A DNA stretch of 64,000 bases from Shewanella nanhaiensis (GTDB lineage: Bacteria > Pseudomonadota > Gammaproteobacteria > Enterobacterales > Shewanellaceae): assembly GCF_019457885.1 (NCBI RefSeq), contig NZ_JAHZST010000004.1, positions 248,001 through 312,000 on the forward strand. The letters run 5' to 3'. The notes under the pieces were generated by a model. It made no database searches, had not been told where the DNA came from, and was given only the letters and a program-made list of their open reading frames with translations. This document shows positions 8,826-18,210 of this stretch, piece by piece (position 1 is the stretch's first letter; every line of letters begins with the position of its first letter). Position numbers and translations under genes: made by a program.

Positions 8826-9331
8826 TGAGCGCAAGAATATTTATCAGCCTAGGCAGTAATATTGAGCCTGAGCACTACATTAAGGCCGCGTTAAGTGAGC
8901 TGAGTTATCATTTTAACAACTTGCTATGCTCATCGGTTTTTGAGAGCGAAGCTGTGGGTTTTGAAGGGTGTAACTTTTTAAACATGGTGGTCGCAGCGGA
9001 TACCGAATTAAGTATCTCTGAGGTGGTGGCTCTCTTTAAGAAGATAGAGCAGGAAAATGGCCGTATTCCCGGTGCGAAGAAGTTTTCGGCAAGAAGCTTA
9101 GATCTTGATCTGCTGCTTTATGATTCTCTTGTTTGCCAAGAGCCTGTTGAGTTACCTAGAGCTGAGATCTTAACCAATGCCTTTGTGTTGTGGCCACTGG
9201 CTGAGATAGCGCCTCGATTGATTCACCCTGTGACTGGTCAAAGTTATCAGTCACTGTGGAATGAGTATGATAAAACGCGTCAAAAGTTGTGGACCATTCC
9301 ATTTACCTGTCCGCAGATGGCATCAAGCTAA
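8825..9331 (+). CDS. folK: HPPK (6-hydroxymethyl-dihydropterin pyrophosphokinase)
   Basis: A 168-residue kinase that transfers pyrophosphate from ATP to 6-hydroxymethyl-dihydropterin, the step after FolB. It starts 'ARIFISLGSNIEPE' and contains the HPPK signature 'RSLDLDLLLYD' near residue 95, with the two Asp residues that bind Mg2+. Its ATG overlaps the folB stop by one base. Some gammaproteobacteria encode a second folK beside panB or pcnB, so this may be a paralogue, which the window cannot decide. Confidence 0.93.
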   Translation: MSARIFISLGSNIEPEHYIKAALSELSYHFNNLLCSSVFESEAVGFEGCNFLNMVVAADTELSISEVVALFKKIEQENGRIPGAKKFSARSLDLDLLLYDSLVCQEPVELPRAEILTNAFVLWPLAEIAPRLIHPVTGQSYQSLWNEYDKTRQKLWTIPFTCPQMASS

Positions 9332-9382
9332 CACCAAAATGTTTAATTTTCCCGAGCATAAGTTTTAATTTAAAGGATATTC

Positions 9383-10183
9383 ATGGATACGTTTCAGGTC
9401 ATCATTTTAGCGCTTATTCAAGGCTTGACCGAGTTTTTACCCATTTCGAGTTCGGCGCACCTTATTCTACCTTCGCAGATTTTAGGCTGGGAAGATCAAG
9501 GGTTAGCCTTCGATGTTGCTGTACATATTGGCTCTTTGTTGGCGGTGGTGCTCTATTTTCGTAAAGAGGTGGTCTCACTACTGACCTCTTGGCTTGCTAG
9601 TATTTTTAAAGGGCAGAAGAGCGATGATAGTAAGCTTGCTTGGTGGATTATTTTAGCCACTCTCCCTGCCGTTATCTTAGGTTTTGCCCTCAAAGATATG
9701 ATAGAGGTCTACCTGCGTGGCCCTGGGGTTATCGCGATCACGACGGTTTTGTTTGGTCTGCTGCTTTGGTGGGCTGATAGAATGTCCCGTTGTGAGTTGA
9801 CTGAATATCAGACAGGCTGGAAGAAAGCCCTTTTGATCGGTTTTGCTCAAGCCTTGGCGCTCATCCCAGGTACTTCACGCTCTGGCGCAACCATTACTGC
9901 CGCGCTTATGTTAGGGCTAAATCGTGAAGCGGCGGCTCGTTTTTCCTTTCTGATGTCGATACCGGTTATCTTAGGTGCGGCTATTTTGATGAGTAAAGAT
10001 CTATTCGAGAGCAGCCATGTTATCGATTACTCCTCATTGGCATTGGGTGTGGGCGTGTCATTTGTGGCAGCATATACCTGTATTCATCTATTTTTGAAAA
10101 TTATTAGCCGTATGGGAATGACACCATTTGTTATCTACCGTCTGGCGCTTGGGGCACTCCTGTGTGCCTTTATATTTATGTAA
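9383..10183 (+). CDS. uppP: Undecaprenyl-diphosphate phosphatase UppP (BacA)
   Basis: A 266-residue integral membrane enzyme that dephosphorylates undecaprenyl diphosphate so that the lipid carrier can be reused in peptidoglycan and polysaccharide synthesis. Overexpression of the family gives bacitracin resistance. Both family motifs are present: '[13 protein letters not shown]' (residues 14-26), with the catalytic Glu and Ser, and '[14 protein letters not shown]' near residue 160, with the conserved Arg. AAGGA precedes the ATG. It is 50 bases downstream of folK on the same strand. Confidence 0.96.
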   Translation: MDTFQVIILALIQGLTEFLPISSSAHLILPSQILGWEDQGLAFDVAVHIGSLLAVVLYFRKEVVSLLTSWLASIFKGQKSDDSKLAWWIILATLPAVILGFALKDMIEVYLRGPGVIAITTVLFGLLLWWADRMSRCELTEYQTGWKKALLIGFAQALALIPGTSRSGATITAALMLGLNREAAARFSFLMSIPVILGAAILMSKDLFESSHVIDYSSLALGVGVSFVAAYTCIHLFLKIISRMGMTPFVIYRLALGALLCAFIFM

Positions 10184-10196
10184 TACCAATTGGTAT
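10183..10196. repeat. 14-bp perfect palindrome ATACCAATTGGTAT
   Basis: This palindrome begins at the uppP stop codon and ends just before the rlmA ribosome binding site. Half-copies of the same wording (ATTGGTA) occur twice after erpA near 49.3 kb, so it appears to be a recurrent intergenic motif. Confidence 0.5.
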
Positions 10197-10210
10197 ATAA
10201 AAGAGAAATC

Positions 10211-11089
10211 ATGAAAAGTCTTTACCTTTGTCCTGTGTGCGATCAGCCTCTGTTAATTCATGAGGCCTCTGGGGGCTTGCACTGCACTAAGAAACACCAT
10301 CTTGATAAGCATGAAAATGGTTACTGGATCTTCAGTCAGGCTAAGAAGCCTCAGATAGACTCTAGACAGGTGATGAGAGCTAAGCGCTTCCTGTTAGAGT
10401 CGGGGATTTTTCAACCTGTGGTTGATAATGTCGAAGCTATGATCCGCAAGGCTGATTTGGCGACAGACGAGATAAGCTACTTAGATTATGATTGTGGTGA
10501 AGGCTACTACTTAAGAGCGATTAAAGCACTGCTTGCTCAGAACCCCGAAGGGAAAGGTATCGTTTCGGGGATGAGTGCTTATGGGATCACAGAGGCTGAA
10601 AACGCGCTGTTTTCGGCTGCGAAGATCCAAGCTGAAGCTAAGTGTTTGCTTGAAGAGGGGGAGGAGCAAAACGATAGCACGTTTATCGTAAGCACGTTAA
10701 AGCGGTTACCCTTTGCCGATGAGAGCTTTGAGCTGATAACCTTAATTGATAAACAGCTTAAGGGGAAAGAGTTGATTCGGGTGTTAAAGCCGGGTGGATA
10801 CCTGATTCAGGTCTCACCAGCTCCACGTCATCTTTGGCAGATAAAATCTCATGTGTATCCAGATCTTACCGAAAAAGCGGTTAACTTGCCTAAGTCTGCA
10901 GAGCTTGAGCTGTTGCACACTGAGCAGGTGAGTTTTACGCTGTCAGTTGACGGTGCTCAGGCTCTAGCTCTGCTGGAGATGACACCTTATGCCTGGAGAG
11001 CGAATGAGAAGGTACGCAAGCAGCTAGCTTCAAGTTCATTTGATAAACTTGAAATAGATTTCATGATTACTCTGTCTAAGAAGAGATAG
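10211..11089 (+). CDS. rlmA: 23S rRNA (guanine-N1)-methyltransferase RlmA-like
   Basis: A 292-residue SAM-dependent methyltransferase resembling E. coli RlmA, which methylates G745 of 23S rRNA. An N-terminal zinc site is visible (Cys7, Cys10, Cys25, His29). The SAM motif 'YDCGEGYY' lies near residue 95, and 'VLKPGGYLIQVSPAPRHLWQIK' is the conserved core strand and loop. 'ALLEMTPYAWRA' is the family C-terminal motif. A TTG seven codons upstream is also in frame, but this ATG has AAGAGA at the right spacing. It is about 20 residues longer than E. coli RlmA, with an acidic insert near residue 155. Confidence 0.88.
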   Translation: MKSLYLCPVCDQPLLIHEASGGLHCTKKHHLDKHENGYWIFSQAKKPQIDSRQVMRAKRFLLESGIFQPVVDNVEAMIRKADLATDEISYLDYDCGEGYYLRAIKALLAQNPEGKGIVSGMSAYGITEAENALFSAAKIQAEAKCLLEEGEEQNDSTFIVSTLKRLPFADESFELITLIDKQLKGKELIRVLKPGGYLIQVSPAPRHLWQIKSHVYPDLTEKAVNLPKSAELELLHTEQVSFTLSVDGAQALALLEMTPYAWRANEKVRKQLASSSFDKLEIDFMITLSKKR

Positions 11090-11181
11090 TCATCAATGCA
11101 TGGATGTGTTTCCGGTTGGTTCATCGCCTTATTAAGCGTTAAACCAGTTTTATGGTACTAAATTAGGAAGTAGAGTTAACT

Positions 11182-12087
11182 ATGATGCGAGTGTTATTGT
11201 GGGTCATTATAAGCTTAATCCCCTCTGTTGCGTTGGCAAATGTCTACACATTGCCGGAAAATGGTAGTCGCCTTATTGGCGAGATCCAGATGCACACTGT
11301 TGTTAAGGGGGACTTCTTTCAAACGATAGCTAAACAGTACAACATAGGCATTTTGGAGTTAATGGAAACCAACCCAGGTGTGGATCCATTTCTACCTGAT
11401 GTGGGTACTAAGCTTGTTATCCCTACTCAAATGCTGTTGCCTGATGTTCCACGTACTGGGATTGTGATTAATCTGCCTGAGCTTCGTCTCTACTACTTTC
11501 CTAAAAATGGCAAAGAGGTCCATGTTTTCCCTGTTGGGATAGGACGTATTGGTCGAGAAACTCCTGAGATGGTCACTAAGATTAAATCTAGGATCCCCAA
11601 TCCAAGTTGGACGCCACCTGCCAGTATTCGAAAAGATCATCTAGAGGAGCGTGGTGAGGTGCTTCCGAGAATTGTACCGGCAGGGCCAGATAATCCGCTG
11701 GGGAAATACGCAATGCAGCTCTCCTACGGCGATGGCAGCTACCTTATTCACGGTACCAATAAAGATTTTGGGATCGGCATGCGTGTTAGTTCTGGTTGTA
11801 TCCGTCTAAATCCGGATGATATTGAGTGGTTATTTCATCAGGCTAAATATGGCGACCCAGTTAGAATTATCAACCAGACTGTTAAAACCTCTTCTGAGCC
11901 AGATGGGGAGCAGATCATTGAGGTGCACTCTGCGCTATCAAAGTCAGAGCTAGACGCCAGCAGAGAGAAGGTGGTGAGTTTGACTGCTGGGATTGTTAAG
12001 TTTATCAGTCAAGAGAGTGTGGATAGCTTTAAAGCCAATGATGCATTACTTGCTCAAGATGGGTTACCGATTAATATTAGCTTGTAA
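11182..12087 (+). CDS. L,D-transpeptidase (LysM plus YkuD)
   Basis: A 301-residue periplasmic enzyme. It has a signal peptide (residues 1-19, ending ALA), a LysM peptidoglycan-binding domain (about 37-81) and a YkuD catalytic domain. The motif runs from His190 (LIHGTNKDFG) to the nucleophile Cys206 (SSGCIRL). The architecture matches the ErfK/YbiS/YcfS group, which in E. coli attaches Braun's lipoprotein to peptidoglycan. The next gene, convergent, encodes an Lpp-type lipoprotein, so I infer that this enzyme attaches it. The alternative is formation of 3-3 peptidoglycan cross-links. Confidence 0.92.
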   Translation: MMRVLLWVIISLIPSVALANVYTLPENGSRLIGEIQMHTVVKGDFFQTIAKQYNIGILELMETNPGVDPFLPDVGTKLVIPTQMLLPDVPRTGIVINLPELRLYYFPKNGKEVHVFPVGIGRIGRETPEMVTKIKSRIPNPSWTPPASIRKDHLEERGEVLPRIVPAGPDNPLGKYAMQLSYGDGSYLIHGTNKDFGIGMRVSSGCIRLNPDDIEWLFHQAKYGDPVRIINQTVKTSSEPDGEQIIEVHSALSKSELDASREKVVSLTAGIVKFISQESVDSFKANDALLAQDGLPINISL

Positions 12088-12117
12088 AACCAGCCGATAT
12101 AGCATAACGATCTCATT

Positions 12118-12143
12118 AAGCGCTCTTAGGAGTGCTTTTTTGT
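12118..12143 (+). terminator. Terminator of the L,D-transpeptidase gene
   Basis: The stem AAGCGCTC with GAGTGCTT (one G-T wobble) and loop TTAG is followed by TTTTTTG. It lies about 30 bases after the stop codon. Confidence 0.8.
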
Positions 12144-12332
12144 TCCTGGGATAGCTAATTTGCTGAGGTTTTTGGTACGTTGGCAATGGCTATGTTGTAT
12201 AAGCTTTCAACTATCCAATACTATGGCCACAATTTAGCGCTAGGCTTTCAACAGGCGGCATCGTTTTGTGTTTGAGTCGACAAGATTTACGTCTAGGGAG
12301 TTATACAGGGAAGAAGATGAGGAGCGGAGTTT

Positions 12333-12373
12333 AAAAAAGGGTGTATCGGCAACACAAGATGCGTTGCCGATAC
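12333..12373 (-). terminator. Terminator of the Lpp-type gene
   Basis: On the minus strand the 11-bp stem GTATCGGCAAC with GTTGCCGATAC is followed by ACCC and six T residues. It starts within 10 bases of the lipoprotein stop codon. Confidence 0.85.
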
Positions 12374-12380
12374 CGACAAA

Positions 12381-12647
12381 TTACTTCTTGTAAGAAGAAG
12401 CAACGTTGTCGATGCGAGCGTTAGCACGCTGAGCTTCTGCTTGAGCATCCATAGCAGCTGCTTTTGCATCTTTAACGTCTGCAGAAAGAGCGCCTTGCTC
12501 TGACTTAAGCGCGCTTACTTCAGAAGATAGCTGGTCAACTTTGTTGCCAAGGTTAGCTACACTTTCTTCAAGAGCAGTAGTGTTTGCACAGCCACCTAGA
12601 AGGGCAGTCATTGCTACGCCAGCAATCATAAGTACTTTTTTGTTCAT
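12381..12647 (-). CDS. lpp: Murein lipoprotein Lpp (Braun-type)
   Basis: An 88-residue lipoprotein with signal peptide and lipobox LLGGC (Cys20). The mature part is an uninterrupted heptad-repeat helix rich in Ala, Ser and Lys/Glu. It ends in a C-terminal Lys (SYKK), the residue that in E. coli Lpp is joined to diaminopimelate in peptidoglycan. It is about 10 residues longer than E. coli Lpp. It converges with the L,D-transpeptidase gene, its likely attachment enzyme. It has its own strong terminator, as expected for an abundant mRNA. Confidence 0.88.
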   Translation of the reverse strand: MNKKVLMIAGVAMTALLGGCANTTALEESVANLGNKVDQLSSEVSALKSEQGALSADVKDAKAAAMDAQAEAQRANARIDNVASSYKK

Positions 12648-12678
12648 TGGGAAATCCCTTTATATAGGTTGGTAAATT

Positions 12679-12692
12679 TGTACAGCTGTACA
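12679..12692. promoter_or_regulatory. 14-bp palindrome upstream of lpp
   Basis: The perfect palindrome TGTACAGCTGTACA lies about 32 bases before the lpp start codon, where promoter elements are expected. It could be an operator, but no matching regulator family was recognised. Confidence 0.35.
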
Positions 12693-12800
12693 TTACAACT
12701 GAACAGGTTAATTATGTCATAGCTACTGTATTTTGCTACGAATTTTCACCCTAAGGTCTGAATACCTTAATGAATATAGGCAAAAAAGCAAGTTGAACCC

Positions 12801-14108
12801 CTATTTTTTGACCGTTTCGCGTTTTAGATCAACTCTTGTCGTCTTTTTAGTTAATAACTCTATAGCGCTTTCATTAAAATTTCTTTTAAACTCTGTGACA
12901 ATTTCAATACGCTTTAATTTAAGTTGCTCTTTAATCTCTGCACCTTTAAAGCCCGCTTCTATGATAGGTTTTACTGCGACTGAGCTTGCGACTTTAAAAC
13001 TCTCCCTTAGATAATCAGCTTGAGGATAAGGACTATTCTCCAACCCTAATCGACCTTTTGAGTCAGCTTCACAAGCTGTAGCAAGTTGCTTCAGTCTGTC
13101 CGGCTTACGCCAAAGATCCGCTTTATCAAATATCTTAATTAAGGTCTCAGGGCGCAGTTCACGGATATTATGGACATTCTGATGCTGATCGCTAACAAGT
13201 AGAGCTAAATCTCGGTACTCATTGGGCACTTTGACTCGGGCGCAGAGTGTCTTAATGAGGGCTAAGCCGGATTGGCCATGACCATGGTGTTTCGGTAGCG
13301 TCGCTTTTGGGCTTAAGGCTTTACCTAAGTCGTGAACAAGTGCTGCAAAGCGCACACTGTTTTCATCGGAAAGTTTAGCCGCCTGAGCTAGTACCATGAG
13401 TGTGTGTATGCCAGTATCTATCTCAGGGTGCCACTTTTCAGGTTGAGGAATGCCAAAGAGGGCATGGATCTCGGGGAAGAGGATCTCAAGTGCTTGGCAC
13501 TGGTTAAGAACCTCAATAAAAACTTGCGGACTTTGAGTTGATAGTGCCTTATCGAGCTCGAGAAACACCCGCTCAGGCGTTAACGCCTCAAGCTCACCGC
13601 TTTGGCTGATCTTGGTCATCAGTGCCAATGTTTCATCGGCAACGGTAAAGCCAAGGTGGTAAAAACGAGCGGCAAAGCGGGCTACTCTTAGTACCCTTAA
13701 GGGATCTTCTACGAATGCGCCTGAGACATGGCGAAGTCGTTTTCTCTCTATATCTTTGATACCGCCATAGGGGTCGAATAGCTCACCTTTGTCGTCTTGT
13801 GCGATAGCATTGATGGTCAGATCGCGGCGAAGCAGATCCTCTTCCAGAGTCACATCTGGACTGGCATTACAGCTAAAGCCGCCATAGCCACTACCTGTTT
13901 TTCGCTCTGTGCGCGCTAATGCATACTCTTGCTGGGTTTTAGGGTGCAGAAAAACGGGGAAATCTTTACCCACCTGTTTATAGCCCAGCTCAAACATCTG
14001 CTCTGGCGTCGCGCCGACCACCATGTAGTCACGATCTTTAATGGGAAGTTTGAGTAGATTGTCGCGAACCGCGCCGCCGACCAGATAAAATTTCACTTTT
14101 GGATCCAC
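12801..14108 (-). CDS. cca: tRNA nucleotidyltransferase (CCA-adding enzyme) with HD domain
   Basis: A 435-residue class II CCA-adding enzyme that builds or repairs the 3' CCA end of tRNAs. The nucleotidyltransferase motif '[25 protein letters not shown]' is at the N terminus and the template motif '[16 protein letters not shown]' near residue 135. The C-terminal HD phosphohydrolase domain is present ('IHTLMVLAQ', 'VHDLGKALS', 'HHGHG'). It is about 20 residues longer than E. coli Cca at the C terminus. The start is GTG with AGAGG very close; a second in-frame GTG four codons later also fits the family N terminus. It is divergent from gspA. Confidence 0.95.
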   Translation of the reverse strand: MDPKVKFYLVGGAVRDNLLKLPIKDRDYMVVGATPEQMFELGYKQVGKDFPVFLHPKTQQEYALARTERKTGSGYGGFSCNASPDVTLEEDLLRRDLTINAIAQDDKGELFDPYGGIKDIERKRLRHVSGAFVEDPLRVLRVARFAARFYHLGFTVADETLALMTKISQSGELEALTPERVFLELDKALSTQSPQVFIEVLNQCQALEILFPEIHALFGIPQPEKWHPEIDTGIHTLMVLAQAAKLSDENSVRFAALVHDLGKALSPKATLPKHHGHGQSGLALIKTLCARVKVPNEYRDLALLVSDQHQNVHNIRELRPETLIKIFDKADLWRKPDRLKQLATACEADSKGRLGLENSPYPQADYLRESFKVASSVAVKPIIEAGFKGAEIKEQLKLKRIEIVTEFKRNFNESAIELLTKKTTRVDLKRETVKK

Positions 14109-14256
14109 TGCCTCTTTTACTGTGATGTAGGAAGCTTATCATGCCTTGAATCGGCATACAGACGCATTTTTTCATCCATTTTTTGACATGCTAGGCTGTT
14201 AGCTTTAATTTGAACTGTTTTTTTACTATTTTGTCGTTATAAGGATAGATAACTGC

Positions 14257-15873
14257 ATGTACAAGGCGTTTTTTGGATTAAGCGATAACCCTTTCTCTAT
14301 CGCACCCAACCCCCATTATCTGTTCCTCAGCGATCGCCATCGTGAAGCATTAGCACATCTAACTTATGGTTTAGGCGACACAGGGGGCTTTGTCCTGCTA
14401 ACTGGAGAGGTTGGCACGGGTAAAACCACCGTCTCTCGCTGCCTGCTCAATCAGCTGCCGGAGAATACGGATACCGCTTTTATTCTCAATCCTTCTCTTA
14501 CCGAGCTCGAGTTGCTTGCCACCTTATGTGATGAGCTTTCAATCGAATATGAGAAAGAGCCGACACTGAAGCAGTTAACGGATCTGTTGAGTAAGTATCT
14601 GCTGGCTAACCATGAGAAGGGACGCAATACCGTTCTCATTATTGATGAGGCCCAGCATCTAAGAGCGGAAGTACTTGAGCAGTTACGTCTGCTAACCAAC
14701 CTTGAAACCGATACCAAAAAGCTACTGCAGGTTATTTTAATTGGTCAGCCTGAGCTTCAGCAACTCCTTAAACGTCAAGAGTTACGCCAGTTGGCGCAGA
14801 GGATCACCGCAAGATACCACCTGCTGCCACTAACGCCTGAAGAGGTGGGGTTATATGTTCACCACAGGTTGCAAGTGGCTGGGCGTCATGAGCCACTGTT
14901 TAATACGGGGGCTATCAAAGCGTTACACAGATACAGTGGTGGTATTCCTCGTTTAATTAATCTTTTATGTGAGCGCGCATTAATGGCGAGCTACGCTAAG
15001 TCAAAAGTTCCCGTAGATAAAAAGATGGTGATCTCAGCTTCAGCCGAAGTGCTAGGAGAGGAGATTAAGCAGACTAACTACCTACTGCCTGCGGGTATCG
15101 CAGCAGCGGTGGGATTGAGCTGTGTGTTAGGTTATCTGTTACTCACCAAGCAGCAGAGTGCAGTGGCGACGCCATCGGCCCAAGTCAGCCCTGTTGTTAA
15201 GCCTGAAGTTAGCGCTGAGCCAGTTAAAGCCAGTCGCGAAAATAAGTTAGATGCGAGTCAGCGGGTGTTAAATGATGCGATTGCGAATAGCCGCAACATA
15301 GATACAGCCTATGCCAGTATTTTAGGTCTTTGGGGGAAAGTACCCTATTTAGGTTTGAGTGCCTGTCAGTCTGCCGAGCAACAAGGGCTTTCATGTTTTC
15401 AGCAACAGGGGAACTGGAACTCATTAACCCGTCTTAACTTCCCTGCGGTGGTCTATCTGGTCGATGGCCAAGATGAAGCATTCTATGGGACGGTAGTATC
15501 AAGAAGTGGCGATCAGTTACTTCTCCAGCTTAATGAGCAGCAACTTTGGGTCGACAGAGAGTGGTTTAACCGTCACTTTAGCGGCACATTTGAGCTACTC
15601 TGGCAGGCGCCAGATGAGCTGCCCCATGAGATAGGCAAAGGCTCAAATCCGGCGCAGATCCAGTGGCTGGAAAATAGCTTAGCTAAAATAGATAACACAG
15701 CTCCTCGTCTGGTGAGTCGATTTGATACTCAGCTGGAGGAGCAGTTAAAACGCTTCCAGCGTAAGCATGGATTGAGAGCGGATGCCATTGCCGGCAGTCA
15801 GACATTAGTTCAGCTTAATCTCTACTTGAGTGCCCAAGGGCCAAGGTTGATGCAAGCTAAGGGTCACTACTAA
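14257..15873 (+). CDS. gspA: Type II secretion assembly ATPase GspA (ExeA)
   Basis: A 538-residue inner-membrane protein. An N-terminal AAA domain carries Walker A GEVGTGKTT (residues 50-58) and Walker B VLIIDE (126-131). One membrane segment follows near residue 285, and the C terminus is a peptidoglycan-binding domain (about 470-525, 'QLKRFQRKHGLRADAIAGSQT'). In Aeromonas the ExeA-ExeB complex binds peptidoglycan and helps assemble the type II secretion secretin. The stop overlaps the gspB start by one base. The MSHA pilus protein MshM is similar in its AAA domain, but the GspB partner and peptidoglycan-binding tail favour GspA. Confidence 0.9.
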   Translation: MYKAFFGLSDNPFSIAPNPHYLFLSDRHREALAHLTYGLGDTGGFVLLTGEVGTGKTTVSRCLLNQLPENTDTAFILNPSLTELELLATLCDELSIEYEKEPTLKQLTDLLSKYLLANHEKGRNTVLIIDEAQHLRAEVLEQLRLLTNLETDTKKLLQVILIGQPELQQLLKRQELRQLAQRITARYHLLPLTPEEVGLYVHHRLQVAGRHEPLFNTGAIKALHRYSGGIPRLINLLCERALMASYAKSKVPVDKKMVISASAEVLGEEIKQTNYLLPAGIAAAVGLSCVLGYLLLTKQQSAVATPSAQVSPVVKPEVSAEPVKASRENKLDASQRVLNDAIANSRNIDTAYASILGLWGKVPYLGLSACQSAEQQGLSCFQQQGNWNSLTRLNFPAVVYLVDGQDEAFYGTVVSRSGDQLLLQLNEQQLWVDREWFNRHFSGTFELLWQAPDELPHEIGKGSNPAQIQWLENSLAKIDNTAPRLVSRFDTQLEEQLKRFQRKHGLRADAIAGSQTLVQLNLYLSAQGPRLMQAKGHY

Positions 15874-16862
15874 TGTCTATTTTACTCGACGCTGTTACTC
15901 GGGCTAAACAGCAAGATGCCGATATAAACCTAGATCCGGTACTGACCCCAAGAGCGCAATATGAGCAGCTAAGTAGAGGGAGAAATAGAGGGGTGTTGCT
16001 TCTACTTAGCTTAGTGATTTTGAGCTTGTTAGTGGTGATCACTTGGCTGGTTCGCGATCAAAGCACTGAGGTGACAAAGACTGAAAATCAGTCTCAACAA
16101 GTAGAGCCTATTTTATTTGAAAAAGTGCAAGAGATAGCGGTGGCTGATGAGAGTTCTGCTTCGGTTAAAAACGGTATTCAGCTTGCGGGTAAGGTGGCAC
16201 TTCCTATCGCAGAGTCAATGCCAGTAAGGTATCAGGCTCAATCTCAGCCTCAAACTCAGCCAAGGCAAGCGGTCAGGGAGCATTCTCAGCGAAATTTAGC
16301 AACATCTTCTGTCGATGATACAGCAAGTGAGCCTATTATTTTGGGCGCGAATGCAAACCATAAAGGTCAGGAGTTACTCAATTCACTTAAGTATCAGGTG
16401 GATTCAGCAGCTCATGATTTGGGGATGACTAAGAGTCAAGTTCTGCAACAACCTGAGCAGACGCAAAATCAAGCTCAACCTCAAGTTGAGGAGGAAACCC
16501 GTAACTATCAGAGTGAGGGTAACCTGTTAGCTGCATTCGAGGCTGCACTGAAAGAGGTTGAAGTGAATAGATCGGTGGCAACACCTGTGACGCAAAAGAG
16601 CCTTGACCCCATTCCCACACCAAAGCAGGACACTCTACCCAGTTACGGTCAACTGCCCGCAGGTCTGCAACTGCAGGTACCAGAGTTTAATATCAATGCC
16701 CATGTATACTCTAGCGATCCCAATAATCGATGGCTTAATGTCGATGGTGCTGAGCTGCAGCAGGGGGACTCTATTGGAGGCAAACTTGAGATTGTGGAGA
16801 TAAGACCGCGAGATGTAGTACTAGCCATCCAAGGGACTGAATTTAAGGTGCCAGCAATTTAA
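15873..16862 (+). CDS. gspB: Type II secretion protein GspB (ExeB)
   Basis: A 329-residue partner of GspA. It opens MSILLDAVTRAKQQ, a start shared with ExeB proteins, has one membrane helix at about residues 38-58 and a long Gln/Pro-rich periplasmic linker. The C-terminal GspB domain is 'SSDPNNRWLNVDGAELQQGD' followed by 'GGKLEIVEIRPRDVVLAIQG'. It is inferred to form the GspAB complex that places the secretin in the outer membrane. The main gsp operon is not in this window. Confidence 0.88.
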   Translation: MSILLDAVTRAKQQDADINLDPVLTPRAQYEQLSRGRNRGVLLLLSLVILSLLVVITWLVRDQSTEVTKTENQSQQVEPILFEKVQEIAVADESSASVKNGIQLAGKVALPIAESMPVRYQAQSQPQTQPRQAVREHSQRNLATSSVDDTASEPIILGANANHKGQELLNSLKYQVDSAAHDLGMTKSQVLQQPEQTQNQAQPQVEEETRNYQSEGNLLAAFEAALKEVEVNRSVATPVTQKSLDPIPTPKQDTLPSYGQLPAGLQLQVPEFNINAHVYSSDPNNRWLNVDGAELQQGDSIGGKLEIVEIRPRDVVLAIQGTEFKVPAI

Positions 16863-16896
16863 GTGCTATGGTTTTTAAATATTATGGCTAACTGAC

Positions 16897-16944
16897 AAAA
16901 GCCTGTGAATGCGTCATTAAAGGGAGTATTCACAGGCTTTTTTG
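16897..16944. terminator. Bidirectional terminator between gspB and nhaD
   Basis: A 14-bp stem (16897-16910 with 16928-16941) ends in T-runs on both strands. It separates two convergent genes. Confidence 0.85.
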
Positions 16945-16962
16945 TCTCTATCAATTACCGTC

Positions 16963-18210
16963 TTAACCATGAAGATGATTGGCGATAAAGAGAGTTAAAC
17001 CATAACCTAAGCTGTAACAAAGCAGTAGTGCAGGAACATATTTAAGGTAGCTGACAAAGGTCAGTTCTTTAACCTTGCTCATGGCGATAATGCCCGATGC
17101 TGAGCCTATGACCAGTAGGGAGCCGCCGACGCCAACTGAGTAGGTTAAGCCTAACCATTCTGCCGTGGTTAATACCGGTTCCGCTTTCAATAGAGCAGCG
17201 GTAAGTGGCACGTTATCTAAGATGGCTGAGCCAATACCGGTAACAAAGTTTGAGATATTTGGGTCATACATGGCGTAGACCTCAGTTAATAGATCTAATG
17301 TACCTATCTCTTTTAGCATCCCAACCAGTAGCAGTATTCCTAGGAAGAACAGCAGGGTGTCATACTCCACCTGTCTAATGTACTCCAGAATCTCCATCTC
17401 CTCCTTTTTACTTCGAAAGTTATGTCCCACCAGAAATAGGATCGAGAGACCGGTTAAGAAAGTGAGCACGGGTGGGATCCCAAACAGGATATTCAATGCC
17501 ATGGTCGCGATAATCGTACAGAAAAAGATGAAGGCGATAACAACATCGACCTTATGGTAATCACGTGTTATTGGAGTGGTACTGACATGACCTTCGGCCT
17601 TAAGAGAGAACAATACCGCAAGTAACATGACACTGACCGCAGCAGGTACAAAGAGGATAAGCAGCTCTGACATCTGTACATGACCTCCAAGGAAGATCAT
17701 CAAGGTGGTCACATCTCCAGTGATTAATGAAACGCCCCCTGAGTTGACCGCGAAAATGATCAGCACTGCCATCCTGCGTCTCATCTGATTATCAAGCTTG
17801 AAGGTGGTTAGCAATCCCAGTGACACTAACGTCGCGGTGACATTGTCGCAGATAGCCGAAAGAATAAGAGAGAAAAGCGCGACCTGCAGCATTAAGACTC
17901 GTACTGACACCTTCTGGGGAAATAGCTTTTGCACCAAGATCTGGATCATCCCCTTAGCATTCAGGTAGGCGACAAAGGTCATGGTCGACATTAAGAACAA
18001 CCAAAGCGTGGCTATCTCAAGTAGGTTTTCATTTAACTCAGCTGCGATCAACTTTTCATGGCCAGGATCTCCTGCTGACATAAAGAGTGCGATCCAAGAG
18101 ATACAGCCAAAAAATAGGGTGGTTTTGGCTTTGTTGAGGTGGGTTACCTCCTCGAAGATGATACTTAACAGCGCCAGAACGGCGAGAGAGATAAGGAATA
18201 TGTAGAGCAT
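16963..18210 (-). CDS. nhaD: Na+/H+ antiporter NhaD
   Basis: A 415-residue membrane protein of the ion transporter superfamily with about a dozen hydrophobic helices. Family features include 'ALFMSAGD', 'ICDNVTATLVSLGLL' with the membrane-embedded Asp-Asn pair, 'NSGGVSLITGDVTTLM' and, in the second half, 'GIGSAILDNVPLTAALL'. NhaD exports Na+ or Li+ in exchange for protons and is typical of marine bacteria. The frame is open 41 codons further upstream, but AGGA lies 8 bases before the ATG chosen and the upstream part is not hydrophobic. Confidence 0.9.
   Translation of the reverse strand: MLYIFLISLAVLALLSIIFEEVTHLNKAKTTLFFGCISWIALFMSAGDPGHEKLIAAELNENLLEIATLWLFLMSTMTFVAYLNAKGMIQILVQKLFPQKVSVRVLMLQVALFSLILSAICDNVTATLVSLGLLTTFKLDNQMRRRMAVLIIFAVNSGGVSLITGDVTTLMIFLGGHVQMSELLILFVPAAVSVMLLAVLFSLKAEGHVSTTPITRDYHKVDVVIAFIFFCTIIATMALNILFGIPPVLTFLTGLSILFLVGHNFRSKKEEMEILEYIRQVEYDTLLFFLGILLLVGMLKEIGTLDLLTEVYAMYDPNISNFVTGIGSAILDNVPLTAALLKAEPVLTTAEWLGLTYSVGVGGSLLVIGSASGIIAMSKVKELTFVSYLKYVPALLLCYSLGYGLTLFIANHLHG

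Noticed and set aside
9289..9564. 91-codon frame across the folK-uppP junction
   Set aside because: It overlaps both genes in another frame and has no features of its own.
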